The notes: generated by a model not told the origin, from the letters alone. Counted from the stretch's first letter, positions 17,956 to 26,503 are shown. The stretch: 64,000 nucleotides of DNA from Coriobacteriaceae bacterium (GCA_902363125.1 CABIZD010000008.1:1-64000); one strand, 5' to 3'. Translations and numbers: made by a program.

Positions 17956-17987
17956 AAAGGGTCGGGGCTTTGAGCCTCGGCCCTTTT
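17956..17987 (+). terminator. Terminator of rho
   Basis: Stem AAAGGGTCGGGG/CCTCGGCCCTTT followed by TT. Confidence 0.8.
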
Positions 17988-18064
17988 CTATATTGCCGCT
18001 CCGCGCTTTTTTGACCATAAGACTGGCAAGCAGCAGGTTTCCCGTTTCAATCCGACATCGTCGC

Positions 18065-18093
18065 TTGCAATCGACAGGGCGGTTTCGCATAAT
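18065..18093 (+). promoter_or_regulatory. Promoter upstream of the 18230 membrane-protein gene
   Basis: TTGCAA, a 17-base spacer and CATAAT. It lies in the 311-base gap after rho, which holds nothing else beyond the rho terminator. Confidence 0.55.
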
Positions 18094-18229
18094 AGCTTTT
18101 AAGCTTCGCGACGGAAAACGCAGATGAAACGAACCATATACCGTTGCTTTGGGGCATAGCCCCGCTTCATCTTCTCTCGCGCAGCCAACTGAATGATGCG
18201 ATTTGGGTGCTGGAAGATGGGGAGAGCTC

Positions 18230-19630
18230 ATGGCTTCTTCTGATGCAACACAACGAGCAGTCCTTGCCGGACTTTCGTGCGGGATCGGCCTTGCCGCTCC
18301 CGTGGTTATGTATGCCGCGACGCTGCCGTTTTCGTCTGTGAACGAGACGGTCGTGGCGGGTGCGGTTCCCTTCGCCGTGGGCGCGGTGGCGGGCGTGGGC
18401 ATCTATGCCGCCTCGCTGGGTATCTCCGAGTATCGTGCGCAGCGTGAAGAGCGTCTGTTCCAGCCCGATGCCATGGGCGGTGCCGCCAATCTCAATCAGC
18501 ATCAAAGCGAGTTCAAGACCGCCTCGATTCCAGCTCAGCAGCAGGATGCGACTCCTTACGCTGCGGCTTCTGATTCTCAGGCTCAGGCGGAGCAGTCTAC
18601 CTCGGCATTCCTTTCCGGCCTGACTGGTGCGTTCCAGCGCCGTCATGCCGATGATGGTGTCCCTACCATCGCTCGAGCCGCAGATGCTATGGACGAGGAC
18701 GAGGCTTGGTCCATGATCGACAGTATGCTTGACGACGATTCGCCGGTGAGCTGCGACCCTGCACACTCGCGCGACGTCTATCAAGTCGCCATCGACGAGC
18801 TCACCAACGGCGGGCAGACCGGCTCCTTCAATCGCGACGACATCGCCGCCGCGGCACGCGCCGTGTCTGGCTCCCAGGCCGCCCCTGCGGGCAGCACGGC
18901 GGCTTTCGTGGCACTCGTCGCCAACGCGGCAGCCAATAACGCCTACAGCGCTACCTCGGCGGACGCGAACGCTTCTGCCGACAATTCGTACGTTGATGAA
19001 GCCATGGCCGCGGACGAGGAGGCCGTTGCCGCCCGCCGTGCCGCCGAAAGCTCGCTGTGGGGCGCTCCTGCCCAGCAGCAGGCGGCTGAGGCTGCGCCGT
19101 ACAATGTAAACCTCGCCAGCATGCCTATCATCTCCGGTGCCGCGGATATCGATTTCGATGACCTCGATGAGCCTGCAGCCATCACCGCATCGATTGATGC
19201 CCAAGATCGCATCGACACCGGCGACCTTCCGGATGCCTCACTCGAGGTTGATGTCCCCATGGCTGATTACTCGGGCCACGAGGACATGTGGGCCGCCGCC
19301 ACCGCGATTCTGGATGAGATTGACGAGCCTGCTCCTGTTGCAGCCCCCGCTCCCGTCGCTGCCCCTCAGCCTGCTGCCCCCGCCTATGTCGGCCGTCACA
19401 GTGCTGTGTTCCCCGAGGATACTGCCCGTATCTCGCGCGAGAGCATCGAGCGGGCCGAGGCTATTGCCGCCGGCATTATGGAAAACCGTCGTCACGAGCG
19501 CGTCAATCAGATCCTCGAGGAAGAGATCGAGCGCCTGCAGTCCTCAACCGCCAAGCGTACGGGCCGTGCCTATCTGAGCGTTATCGAGGGCGGTACCGCC
19601 AGCTTCGCGCCGCTCCGCGCGGAGGCATAA
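18230..19630 (+). CDS. Hypothetical membrane-anchored acidic protein
   Basis: 466 residues. Two adjacent hydrophobic helices at the N-terminus (about 10-30 and 38-60) form a hairpin anchor. The remaining 400 residues are acidic, rich in Ala, Asp and Glu, and mostly predicted disordered, with a Pro/Ala linker near 370-385 and a charged helical end (EEIERLQSS). No enzymatic motif is seen. ATG 18230 follows GGGGAGAG. The VanZ-like gene follows only 7 bases downstream, so the two are probably co-transcribed. I do not recognise a named family. Confidence 0.75.
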   Translation: MASSDATQRAVLAGLSCGIGLAAPVVMYAATLPFSSVNETVVAGAVPFAVGAVAGVGIYAASLGISEYRAQREERLFQPDAMGGAANLNQHQSEFKTASIPAQQQDATPYAAASDSQAQAEQSTSAFLSGLTGAFQRRHADDGVPTIARAADAMDEDEAWSMIDSMLDDDSPVSCDPAHSRDVYQVAIDELTNGGQTGSFNRDDIAAAARAVSGSQAAPAGSTAAFVALVANAAANNAYSATSADANASADNSYVDEAMAADEEAVAARRAAESSLWGAPAQQQAAEAAPYNVNLASMPIISGAADIDFDDLDEPAAITASIDAQDRIDTGDLPDASLEVDVPMADYSGHEDMWAAATAILDEIDEPAPVAAPAPVAAPQPAAPAYVGRHSAVFPEDTARISRESIERAEAIAAGIMENRRHERVNQILEEEIERLQSSTAKRTGRAYLSVIEGGTASFAPLRAEA

Positions 19631-19637
19631 CTTCTGC

Positions 19638-20087
19638 ATGGTTAAGATCAATCGAAAATGGGCGGTTGTAACCTGCCTGATGGCGCTCTTGATCTGGGGC
19701 AATTCGCTGGTTCCCGGCTCGGGGTCGGGCTCGCTGAGCCTAACGGTTATGGAAGCTATCCGCGGTTTCCTGCACGGCGTGGGACTTCCATATGAATGGG
19801 TGACCAACTTTGTTGTTCGCAAGTGCGCGCATTTTACCGAGTATATGGTGCTCGGCATCTTGGCAACGCACGCCTTTGATTTTGAGGGCCGGCGCACCTT
19901 TGACGTGCTGCTGCCCACGGCGGTGTTCCTGCTGCTGATTCCCTCGATCGACGAGACGATTCAGCTCTTTGTGCCGGGACGCGCCGGCATGATCACCGAT
20001 GTGATGATCGACTGCTGTGGAGCGGCAACGGGCGTTGTGCTCCGATATCTCTTACGGTGGCTGATGTGCGCCAAAAAAGCCGCCTAG
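19638..20087 (+). CDS. VanZ-like membrane protein
   Basis: 149 residues with four hydrophobic segments. VanZ-family marks are present: RKCAHFTEYMVLG (about 73-85), then DETIQLFVPGR and a following ITDVMIDCCGAATG. VanZ gives low-level teicoplanin resistance in enterococci, but most family members have unknown cell-envelope roles. It ends within the left arm of a bidirectional terminator. Confidence 0.85.
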   Translation: MVKINRKWAVVTCLMALLIWGNSLVPGSGSGSLSLTVMEAIRGFLHGVGLPYEWVTNFVVRKCAHFTEYMVLGILATHAFDFEGRRTFDVLLPTAVFLLLIPSIDETIQLFVPGRAGMITDVMIDCCGAATGVVLRYLLRWLMCAKKAA

Positions 20088-20118
20088 GACGTATTGTTTG
20101 GTCCTAGGCGGCCTTTTT
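20079..20118. terminator. Bidirectional terminator between VanZ-like and ROK genes
   Basis: Perfect 12-base stem GCCGCCTAGGAC/GTCCTAGGCGGC with a 10-base loop, A tract before and T tract after. It serves the convergent genes on both sides. Confidence 0.85.
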
Positions 20119-20201
20119 TATTTGAGGGGTTATATGAGGCGTGGTGGCGTCGTTCCGTAGGTTGGATTTGCCGAGCGCGCCACGCCCTGTGGGTGCGTCT
20201 G

Positions 20202-21092
20202 CTACTGAAGCGCCTGTGCGCCCAGGGCCAGGCAGCCCATGATGCCCTGCTTGCCCTCGAGGCTGTTGTTGACAATATAGGAATCGATGTCGTTGACCTC
20301 GGGCGTGACGATATAGCCGTTGAGCATCTCGGCGCACTTTTTGCGTGCGAGCGGCACGATGGGGGTGTGGTCGGCCACGCCGCCGCCGATGATGATCTTT
20401 TGCGGCGCGTAGCACAGCGTGTAGGTCATGAGCGCCTGTGCCAGATAGCCGGCGAGCAGGTCCATGGCCTCCGGGTCATCGGCCATGTCTCCAGCGCTCT
20501 TGCCATCCCAGCGCTTTTTAACGCCGGGGCCGGCGATGAGGCCCTCTAGGCAGTTGTCGTGGAAGGGGCAGGCGCTGTGCTCGCCAATGGTGTCGCGCGG
20601 GTCGCGCGTGACCAGGATGTGGCCGGCCTCGGGATGCATCATGCCGTGTACGAGCTTACCGCCCGAGAGCACGCCGGCGCCCACACCGGTGCCGATGGTC
20701 AGGTAGACCACATCGGTAAGGCCCTGGGCGCAACCAAAGGTGACCTCGCCCAGGCAGGCGACGTTGACGTCGGTGTCGTAGCCGCAGGGAATATTGAGCT
20801 CGTTTTGGATGGTGCCCAGCAGGTCGAAGTAGCGCCATGCCGTTTTGGGCGTCTCCAGGATCTTGCCGTATTGGGGCGAGGCAGGGTTGACTGCGGTGGG
20901 GCCAAAGGCGCCGATGCCCAGCGCGGCGATGCCCTTGTCGGCAAACCATGCATTGACGGCCTCAACGGTCTCCTGCGGGGTCGTGGTCGCGATCTGCTCA
21001 CGCTCCAGGACCGTACCGTCTGCATAGCCCGTGGCGCAGACCATCTTGGTGCCGCCGGCCTCGAGCGCTCCGATAAGCTGCTGTTCTGCCAT
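20202..21092 (-). CDS. ROK-family sugar kinase (fructokinase-like)
   Basis: ATP-dependent hexose kinase of 296 residues. The N-terminal phosphate loop is GALEAGGTK, the catalytic Asp lies in GYDTDVN (about 106-108), and the sugar/ATP stretch is TIGTGVGAG. The ROK zinc site is complete: His158 (HPEAGH) and the CPFHDNC cysteines/His (175, 178, 181). The sequence is closest to the ScrK/GmuE fructo(manno)kinase group. A TATACT box lies on the minus strand at 21131-21136. Confidence 0.9.
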   Translation of the reverse strand: MAEQQLIGALEAGGTKMVCATGYADGTVLEREQIATTTPQETVEAVNAWFADKGIAALGIGAFGPTAVNPASPQYGKILETPKTAWRYFDLLGTIQNELNIPCGYDTDVNVACLGEVTFGCAQGLTDVVYLTIGTGVGAGVLSGGKLVHGMMHPEAGHILVTRDPRDTIGEHSACPFHDNCLEGLIAGPGVKKRWDGKSAGDMADDPEAMDLLAGYLAQALMTYTLCYAPQKIIIGGGVADHTPIVPLARKKCAEMLNGYIVTPEVNDIDSYIVNNSLEGKQGIMGCLALGAQALQ

Positions 21093-21167
21093 AGTATTCC
21101 TCTCTCTGGGACGAGTTGCTCCGTGACTAAAGTATAGGGCTCTAAACCATTTAAGAAAGCGCTATAA

Positions 21168-21208
21168 AAAGAAGCCTCGCAACGTGGCGGGCGGTGCGAG
21201 GCTTCTTT
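21168..21208 (-). terminator. Terminator of the aminotransferase gene
   Basis: Stem AAGAAGCCTCGCA/TGCGAGGCTTCTT with a 14-base loop; read on the minus strand it ends in a run of five T. Confidence 0.85.
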
Positions 21209-21233
21209 GGCTACTTTAGCTGCCGGGCCGTCC

Positions 21234-22415
21234 TTACCCGCGCGGCTTGATTTTATCACGTAGAGACTTGAGGTTCTCCAGTGCCGCGTTAAGCGTCTCG
21301 TCCCGCTTGGCAAAGTGGAAACGAATCAGATGGTTGACGGGCTCGCGGAAGAAGCTCGAGCCGGGCACGGCGCCCACGCCCACCTTGGATGCGAGGTCCT
21401 CGCAGAATTCGAGGTCGCTGTCATAGCCAAACTCAGAGATGTCCATCATGACGTAGTAGGCGCCCTGCGGCACGTTATGCTCAAGACCGATGCTATCGAG
21501 CCCCTGGCAGAACAAGTCGCGTTTGGCGGTGTAGAGGTCGAGGACCTCATCGTAATAGCTGTCGTCGAAGTTGAGGGCGGTGACAACGGCTTCCTGCAGG
21601 GGAGCGGCGGCACCCACGGTGAGAAAGTCGTGGACCTTCTTGATACGCTCGGTGATCTGGGACGGAGCGATGGTGTAGCCCAAGCGCCAACCGGTGATGG
21701 AGTACGTCTTAGACAGCGAGCTGCAGCTGATGGTTCGCTCGAACATGCCGGGCAGCGTGGCCATATAGACGTGCTCGTGGGGCGCGTAGACGATGTGCTC
21801 GTATACCTCGTCGGTAATGCAGTAGGCGTCGTACTTTTTGCAGAGGTCGGCGATGAAGGTGAGCTCCTCGCGCGTAAAGACCTTGCCGCAAGGGTTAGAA
21901 GGGTTGCACAGGACGATGGCCTTGGGGTCGTTGTCGCGGAAGGCTGCCTCGAGCGCCTCGCGGTCAAAGTCGAATGTGGGCGGGTTGAGCGGCACATAGA
22001 TGGGCTCGGCACCCGAGAGAATGGTGTCAGCGCCGTAGTTCTCGTAGAACGGCGAGAAGATGACGACCTTGTCTCCGGGGTTCGTAACCGTCATCATGGC
22101 GGCCATCATGGCCTCGGTGGAGCCGCAGGTGACCACGATGTTCTCGTTGGGGTTTACCGGCATGCCCATAAAGTGCTCCTGTTTGGCGGCGAGCGCCTCG
22201 CGCATGGCCTGGGAGCCCCAGGTAATGGAGTACTGGTGATAGAGCGGCTTGGGGTCGCTGGCGATGGCGCTGAGGCTATCGAGCAGCTGCGCCGGGGGAT
22301 CGAAGTCGGGGAAGCCCTGCGAGAGATTGACAGCGCCGTACTTATTGGAGATGCGTGTCATGCGGCGGATGACCGAATCGGTAAACGTTGCCGTGCGGTT
22401 GGAGAGTTCTTTCAT
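21234..22415 (-). CDS. PLP-dependent aminotransferase, class I
   Basis: 393-residue fold-type I aminotransferase. The cofactor lysine is Lys236 in SSLSKTYSITGWR. Other family residues are the NPSNPCG loop (171-177), Asp202 in TDEVYEH and the C-terminal IRFHFAK arginine. The closest recognisable group is the aspartate/methionine/kynurenine aminotransferase cluster (MtnE/YbdL-like); the exact amino acid cannot be assigned. AAAGGA precedes ATG 22415. Confidence 0.92.
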   Translation of the reverse strand: MKELSNRTATFTDSVIRRMTRISNKYGAVNLSQGFPDFDPPAQLLDSLSAIASDPKPLYHQYSITWGSQAMREALAAKQEHFMGMPVNPNENIVVTCGSTEAMMAAMMTVTNPGDKVVIFSPFYENYGADTILSGAEPIYVPLNPPTFDFDREALEAAFRDNDPKAIVLCNPSNPCGKVFTREELTFIADLCKKYDAYCITDEVYEHIVYAPHEHVYMATLPGMFERTISCSSLSKTYSITGWRLGYTIAPSQITERIKKVHDFLTVGAAAPLQEAVVTALNFDDSYYDEVLDLYTAKRDLFCQGLDSIGLEHNVPQGAYYVMMDISEFGYDSDLEFCEDLASKVGVGAVPGSSFFREPVNHLIRFHFAKRDETLNAALENLKSLRDKIKPRG

Positions 22416-22525
22416 GACGGTCCTTTCGAGGATTTGCAGTGGGGCAAGTTTACTCCTATGAAACCGGTGGGATTTGTTCGAAATGGTCTCGAAAAACTCT
22501 TTTCAAAATTCTTGAAAATTGGGGC

Positions 22526-22554
22526 TTGCATCGTGTGGCGTTCCTTGCAATAAT
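22526..22554 (+). promoter_or_regulatory. Promoter of the tRNA-His/Lys/Lys cluster
   Basis: TTGCAT, a 17-base spacer and AATAAT, 26 bases before tRNA-His. Confidence 0.55.
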
Positions 22555-22580
22555 AGTCGAGCGCGAAGCGCACAGGACAC

Positions 22581-22658
22581 GGTGGGTGTAGCTCAGTTGG
22601 CTAGAGCGACGGGTTGTGGTCCCGTAGGTCGAGGGTTCGAGTCCCTTTACCCACCCCA
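22581..22658 (+). tRNA. tRNA-His (GTG)
   Basis: Full cloverleaf including the extra G-1 (22581) that pairs with C73, the hallmark of tRNA-His. Anticodon stem ACGGG/CCCGT encloses TTGTGGT. CCA is encoded at 22656-22658. Confidence 0.96.
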
Positions 22659-22680
22659 GTTCTTGCTTTGTGTTGATATC

Positions 22681-22756
22681 GGGTCGTTAGCTCAGTTGGT
22701 AGAGCAGGGGACTCTTAATCCCAAGGTCCAGGGTTCGAACCCCTGACGGCCCACCA
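22681..22756 (+). tRNA. tRNA-Lys (CTT), first copy
   Basis: 76 bases including encoded CCA. Acceptor GGGTCGT/ACGGCCC, anticodon loop CTCTTAA, T-loop TTCGAAC. Confidence 0.96.
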
Positions 22757-22799
22757 CACGATATCTCCTCTAAAGTCCGCCACAACGGACTTTAGCTTT

Positions 22800-22875
22800 G
22801 GGTCGTTAGCTCAGTTGGTAGAGCAGGGGACTCTTAATCCCAAGGTCCAGGGTTCGACCCCCTGACGGCCCACCA
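22800..22875 (+). tRNA. tRNA-Lys (CTT), second copy; prophage integration site
   Basis: Identical to the first copy except one T-loop base (TTCGACC). Its 3' 46 bases (22829-22874) are attL and are repeated exactly at 61068-61113. The gene is intact because the prophage carries the replaced 3' part. The final A of CCA (22875) and the downstream terminator come from the phage side: at attR the host sequence reads ACCC instead of ACCA. Confidence 0.95.
22829..22874. other. attL core
   Basis: 46 bases running from the anticodon arm to the end of tRNA-Lys, identical to attR at 61068-61113. Integration in a tRNA 3' half is typical for tyrosine integrases. Confidence 0.92.
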
Positions 22876-22885
22876 AAGAACGCAC

Positions 22886-22914
22886 AGGTCAGCGCTTCGG
22901 CGCTGACCTTTTTT
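22886..22914 (+). terminator. Terminator supplied by the prophage after tRNA-Lys
   Basis: Stem AGGTCAGCGC/GCGCTGACCT with a TTCG tetraloop and six T residues counting the last stem base. It lies inside the prophage. Confidence 0.85.
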
Positions 22915-22962
22915 GTTTGCCGAGACCTCAAATCATAACCGTCCGTTACCGTTCGCGTTTTA

Positions 22963-23000
22963 CGCCCCCTGCCGTTTATACGCGGCAGGGGGCGTTTTAT
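22963..23000. terminator. Hairpin between tRNA-Lys and integrase
   Basis: Perfect 12-base stem CGCCCCCTGCCG/CGGCAGGGGGCG, with TTTTA on the plus side and TAAAA before it. Confidence 0.65.
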
Positions 23001-23035
23001 GCATTTAGCAGGTAATGGACCTAGGGAACACCGTT

Positions 23036-24274
23036 TTAGAGCGTCTCGGCGCTGCGACCGGTGCCATTAAAACCGCCGTCCGCGCCGCCGCCCTCGACGA
23101 TCTGCAGGGCGCGGCCGACCTGCCTGGCGGCCTTCTCGCGCTCCGCCAGACCCGGTTTTATATAGTGGCGGTAATCTGTCCCCAGGTCCGTATGGCCGTG
23201 CAGGTCCATGATGCTCAGGGGGTCGACCTCGGTCGCCGCCATGATGGTCTCGGACGTGTGGCGCAGGGCCTTGGGCGGGATATACCGCAGGTCATGGCGT
23301 GCGCACATGCGCCGCCATGCGCGCACGAGGTTGTCGCCGCGCATGTTCACGATCCGCTGGCCGCTCCACTCGCGAACCTGCTCCGTAACCGAAGTGCCGC
23401 CCTCGACGGTTATGGACGGGCGCAGCTCGTCCATGATCTGGTGCAGGCGCTCGCGGCCTGCCAATAAAACCGGCACGGTGCGCACGGAATGGGCGTTCTT
23501 GGTCTCCTTCACGCCGTCCTCGTCCGTGTACGCGCGGCAGACCTCGATGTACTCCGACACGGTCGGCTGGCCCGTGGCGAAGTCGTAGGTCGTGGTGACC
23601 TTGAGGTCGCACGGGCGCACGGCCAGCGCTTCCTCCTTGCGCAGACCGCTCAGGCCGAGGATGAGGTAGGCGTTCATGACCAGGTCTGCGCGGTCGTCGC
23701 TGGCGGCGAGCCTGCGCAGCGCCTCGGCGGCCTCGGGGATGCTCCACGGCTCCACGGGAGCCTGCTTGGCCTTGGGCGCGATGACGCGGCGGCGGAAGGG
23801 CTCCACCGTCACCCAGCCGTCGTCGTAGGCGCGGCGCATGACGGCGCGCAGGGTCGTCTTGGTCTTGGCCGGCGCGCCCGAGCGCTCGATGCAGCTGCGC
23901 ATCATGTCGTGCGTGATCTCGGAGATATCGACGCTCCCCAGGACGGGGGAGATGTAGTTGACCATCTGGCCGTCGTACTCGCGCAGGCTCGCCTTTGAGC
24001 GCGGCTTGCCGCGGTTGCTGGGGGAGTTGCGGAAAACTCCCCAGTAGTACATGTCGAGCGTCACGCCCGCGTGCGCCGCCTGGGACACGCCGAGCTCGCG
24101 GGCGAGCTGCGCGATGGCGATATCGGCCTCGGTCTCGGTGCCGTACACGGTGCGCGACACGCGCCGTACGTGGCCGTCCGCGCGGAAGCCCGCCTGCACG
24201 CGGATCACCCACTTGCCGGGTGCGACCTCGCGCTTCGACCCGAGTTTTGACCTTGTAGTATCGTTGGTTGCCAT
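23036..24274 (-). CDS. int: Phage integrase, tyrosine recombinase
   Basis: 412 residues. The N-terminal arm-binding and core-binding (SAM-like) domains (about 20-170) precede the catalytic domain with Arg212 (GLSGLRKEEAL), Lys near 259, Arg338-His339 (ALRHT), His361 (HGHTD) and nucleophile Tyr371 (DYRHYIK). The usual first His of the HxLR box is Lys335 here. It sits next to attL and reads toward it, as expected for the enzyme that made this insertion. ATG 24274 is the first start without an unrelated extension. Confidence 0.93.
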   Translation of the reverse strand: MATNDTTRSKLGSKREVAPGKWVIRVQAGFRADGHVRRVSRTVYGTETEADIAIAQLARELGVSQAAHAGVTLDMYYWGVFRNSPSNRGKPRSKASLREYDGQMVNYISPVLGSVDISEITHDMMRSCIERSGAPAKTKTTLRAVMRRAYDDGWVTVEPFRRRVIAPKAKQAPVEPWSIPEAAEALRRLAASDDRADLVMNAYLILGLSGLRKEEALAVRPCDLKVTTTYDFATGQPTVSEYIEVCRAYTDEDGVKETKNAHSVRTVPVLLAGRERLHQIMDELRPSITVEGGTSVTEQVREWSGQRIVNMRGDNLVRAWRRMCARHDLRYIPPKALRHTSETIMAATEVDPLSIMDLHGHTDLGTDYRHYIKPGLAEREKAARQVGRALQIVEGGGADGGFNGTGRSAETL

Positions 24275-24367
24275 ATAATGGTCCTGCCTTTCCCTTTTGC
24301 CGGAGGGCATATGCCCCGTGCGGATCCGCCAAGATTGCCGCGCGGGGTTTCTTTATGTCTTGATAAC

Positions 24368-24407
24368 GAAGAAAGGCGGCCGCCCCCTGGGACAGCCGCC
24401 TTTCTTC
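24368..24407. terminator. Hairpin between integrase and the palindrome cluster
   Basis: 13-base perfect arms GAAGAAAGGCGGC/GCCGCCTTTCTTC. It lies in the 359-base gap 24275-24633 between the integrase and Fic genes. Confidence 0.6.
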
Positions 24408-24487
24408 CGGACGCGGGTCCCGTAGGATCCCCGCGTCAATACCGCTGTCCAAATTACCGTTTGCCCCCGGAACGGTCAAGCCATCAT

Positions 24488-24623
24488 CCATTTTCGTGAC
24501 GTCGCGAAAATGGGGAATAACTGGCGCTTTGTCGGCTCGCTTCCTGGCCGTCTTTCGTGACGGACAAACTTATTTGTCCGTCACGAAAGACGTTTTTTGA
24601 CGGACAAACTTATTAGTCCGTCA
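24488..24623. repeat. Cluster of three palindromes, two sharing a core
   Basis: 24488-24513 is a near-perfect 26-base palindrome centred on GACGTC. 24550-24591 is a perfect inverted repeat of 19-base arms around CTTA. 24598-24623 repeats its inner part (GACGGACAAACTTATT) with one mismatch. A T6 run lies between the last two, so the middle one may be a plus-strand terminator. Iteration of the same half-site also fits protein binding. Confidence 0.6.
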
Positions 24624-24633
24624 CGGTGGGCGG

Positions 24634-25737
24634 TTAGGCGAGGGTTACGTCCTCTGTGATCTCAAGTAGTCTCGGGAAGGCGAGAATCGCTGGTGAACTT
24701 CCTCTATGAGGCCTGATTTCGATCACGAGCTCCTCGTCTTTCAGGAGTTTGATGAGTCGCCTTGATGTTGATTCAGATAGCCCGGCCTTGTTTATGAAGA
24801 TGTTCGACGGAAACACTGCCTGTCGGAAGAGACAGGACACAGCCTCTTCCACTCCATCTGCCTTGATCTTCGCCATGGTTCTGAGCAGGGTGTCTTTATA
24901 GAGGTCGTAGATGCTATGCGCTTTCCGATCGTTCTCCTTTGCTTGAGTCTCGATGGCAGACAGGAAGAACACGCACCAATCCGTCCACAAATCATCGGAG
25001 GAGACCGCAAGGAGCCGGTCCTGATACTCGGAATTTCTGTGCTCGAAGAATTCGCTGAGGTAGAGGCAGGGGTGGGAAATGAGCCCGTCGAGATTGAGCA
25101 TAAGAGGGACCAGCATTCTTCCGATACGCCCGTTGCCGTCCCTAAATGGATGGATTGACTCGAACTCGGCGTGCGCTATGGATACCTTGATCAGCGACGG
25201 CATGCTGCTCTCGTTGACAAACCTCTCCCAGGATGCCATGGCATCCTCAAGCTTCTCGGGGGGAATCGGGATGTAGCGCGCCTCTTCGATCTTGTTGCTC
25301 CTGCCAATCCAGTTCTGGTCGTTTCTGTATTGCCCGGGCGACTTGAAGCTTCCCCTTACGTTATGGAGAAGGATCTTGTGAGCCGATTTGAGCACTCGGC
25401 CTGACAGCGGCAGGTCATTCAGCATTTCGACAGACTTGTGCAGTGCTCGACGGTAGTTTACGACTTCGAGGACATCGTCATTTTTCGCTGAGTCGAATTC
25501 ATTTCCAGCCTCATATGCAAGGACGTCACCGACGGTCGCATGCGTTCCTTCCATTCTCGACGAGGCAACCGCCTCCTGGACGAGCATCGGTGCGAGCATG
25601 ATGCTCGAATCTGGGATGATGCCAAGGAAGCTGTCGTATCTCGACACGGCCGTGGAGGCCCTTTCCAGCGGAATTGCGAGCCTTTCCCAGTCAAGCTGTG
25701 TCGGCGCGAACTTCCCCTCATGATATTTAACGCTCAT
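24634..25737 (-). CDS. Fic-family protein (AMPylase type, class II self-inhibited)
   Basis: 367 residues. The Fic motif HPFRDGNGRIGR lies at 196-207, with the catalytic His196. An N-terminal inhibitory helix motif SSRMEG (59-64; S-x3-E-G) shows the class II arrangement in which Glu63 blocks ATP until displaced. A C-terminal winged-helix-like region (about 290-350) may bind DNA. Fic proteins transfer AMP or other nucleotide groups to protein hydroxyls. The gene follows the repressor gene by 13 bases on the same strand, so it would be expressed in the lysogen. AAAGGAGC precedes the ATG. Confidence 0.9.
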   Translation of the reverse strand: MSVKYHEGKFAPTQLDWERLAIPLERASTAVSRYDSFLGIIPDSSIMLAPMLVQEAVASSRMEGTHATVGDVLAYEAGNEFDSAKNDDVLEVVNYRRALHKSVEMLNDLPLSGRVLKSAHKILLHNVRGSFKSPGQYRNDQNWIGRSNKIEEARYIPIPPEKLEDAMASWERFVNESSMPSLIKVSIAHAEFESIHPFRDGNGRIGRMLVPLMLNLDGLISHPCLYLSEFFEHRNSEYQDRLLAVSSDDLWTDWCVFFLSAIETQAKENDRKAHSIYDLYKDTLLRTMAKIKADGVEEAVSCLFRQAVFPSNIFINKAGLSESTSRRLIKLLKDEELVIEIRPHRGSSPAILAFPRLLEITEDVTLA

Positions 25738-25750
25738 CAGCGCTCCTTTC

Positions 25751-26134
25751 CTACGCGGACCTTACTTGATCCGCTTCCAGCCCTTCTTCGCCAGATGCCT
25801 CAGCCTGAGCTTGGGACAGCTCGGCCTGGTCACGTGCCGTCTCCAGGATCTTCGAGCGCCTCTTCTCGGTGCTCTGCCGGTAGCAGGTGATCAGCTCGCC
25901 CTCCGCGCCCGCCGGCGCCGTCGGCCTGTCCTCGGGATGCTCCTCGTACCAGCCGAGGAGGTCGTTGGGGTCGGTGTTGAAAACTTCGCAGAGCGCACCT
26001 ACGAGCTCTGCGTTTGGATAGCTCTCCTCGCGCTCCCAAGACTGAATGGTTCGGAATGACTTGCCAACTTTTTGTGCAAGCTCCTTTTGGTTTAGCCCAA
26101 GGGCTTCTCGCCGCTCTCGTAGACGTAGGTTCAT
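25751..26134 (-). CDS. XRE-family regulator, likely prophage repressor
   Basis: 127 residues. An N-terminal helix-turn-helix of the XRE/Cro type (about 5-60; LNQKELAQKVGKSFRTIQSW) is followed by an acidic helical tail. It has no peptidase domain, so it is not a LexA/CI-type self-cleaving repressor. It is divergent from a Cro-like gene, the usual lysis-lysogeny switch. GAAAGGAGC precedes ATG 26134. Confidence 0.88.
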   Translation of the reverse strand: MNLRLRERREALGLNQKELAQKVGKSFRTIQSWEREESYPNAELVGALCEVFNTDPNDLLGWYEEHPEDRPTAPAGAEGELITCYRQSTEKRRSKILETARDQAELSQAQAEASGEEGLEADQVRSA

Positions 26135-26161
26135 CCTCGCTCCTTTCTTTACGTTAAGTGA

Positions 26162-26190
26162 ATAGTAAACAAAAAAATGTCTTTACGCAA
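26162..26190 (-). promoter_or_regulatory. Repressor promoter
   Basis: On the minus strand TTGCGT, a 17-base spacer and TACTAT. It faces away from the Cro promoter. Confidence 0.6.
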
Positions 26191-26208
26191 AAAATGTTGC
26201 TTATTCGA

Positions 26209-26236
26209 TTGACAGGGACAGAAAACTGTTCATAAT
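26209..26236 (+). promoter_or_regulatory. Early (Cro-side) promoter
   Basis: TTGACA, a 16-base spacer and CATAAT. The spacer holds GGACAGAAAACTGTTC, an imperfect inverted repeat that could be an operator. Confidence 0.65.
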
Positions 26237-26276
26237 GAAGTTCGACAGACAGAAAAACGTCTCTAAGGAGGAATGA

Positions 26277-26501
26277 ATGGATTTCAGTAAGGAGCTGGCG
26301 GGGAACATCCGCGCCGCACGCGCCCGAGCTGACCTTTCTCAGGCTGAGGTCGCTTCCAAGGTCGGAGTGAATGTCAGCACTTTCGCGAAGTACGAGAGCG
26401 GCGATTACATTCCTGGGGCTGACAAGCTCTTGGCGATATCGCAGGCGCTTGGTTGTCCGCCCAACGACCTGATGGGCTGGCACACGGACGAGGCCGCGTA
26501 G
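26277..26501 (+). CDS. XRE-family Cro-like protein
   Basis: 74 residues that are almost only a helix-turn-helix (about 8-62; LSQAEVASKVGVNVSTFAKYESG). It is first in the rightward early region and faces the repressor gene. AAGGAGG lies 5 bases upstream of ATG 26277. Confidence 0.88.
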   Translation: MDFSKELAGNIRAARARADLSQAEVASKVGVNVSTFAKYESGDYIPGADKLLAISQALGCPPNDLMGWHTDEAA

Positions 26502-26503
26502 GG

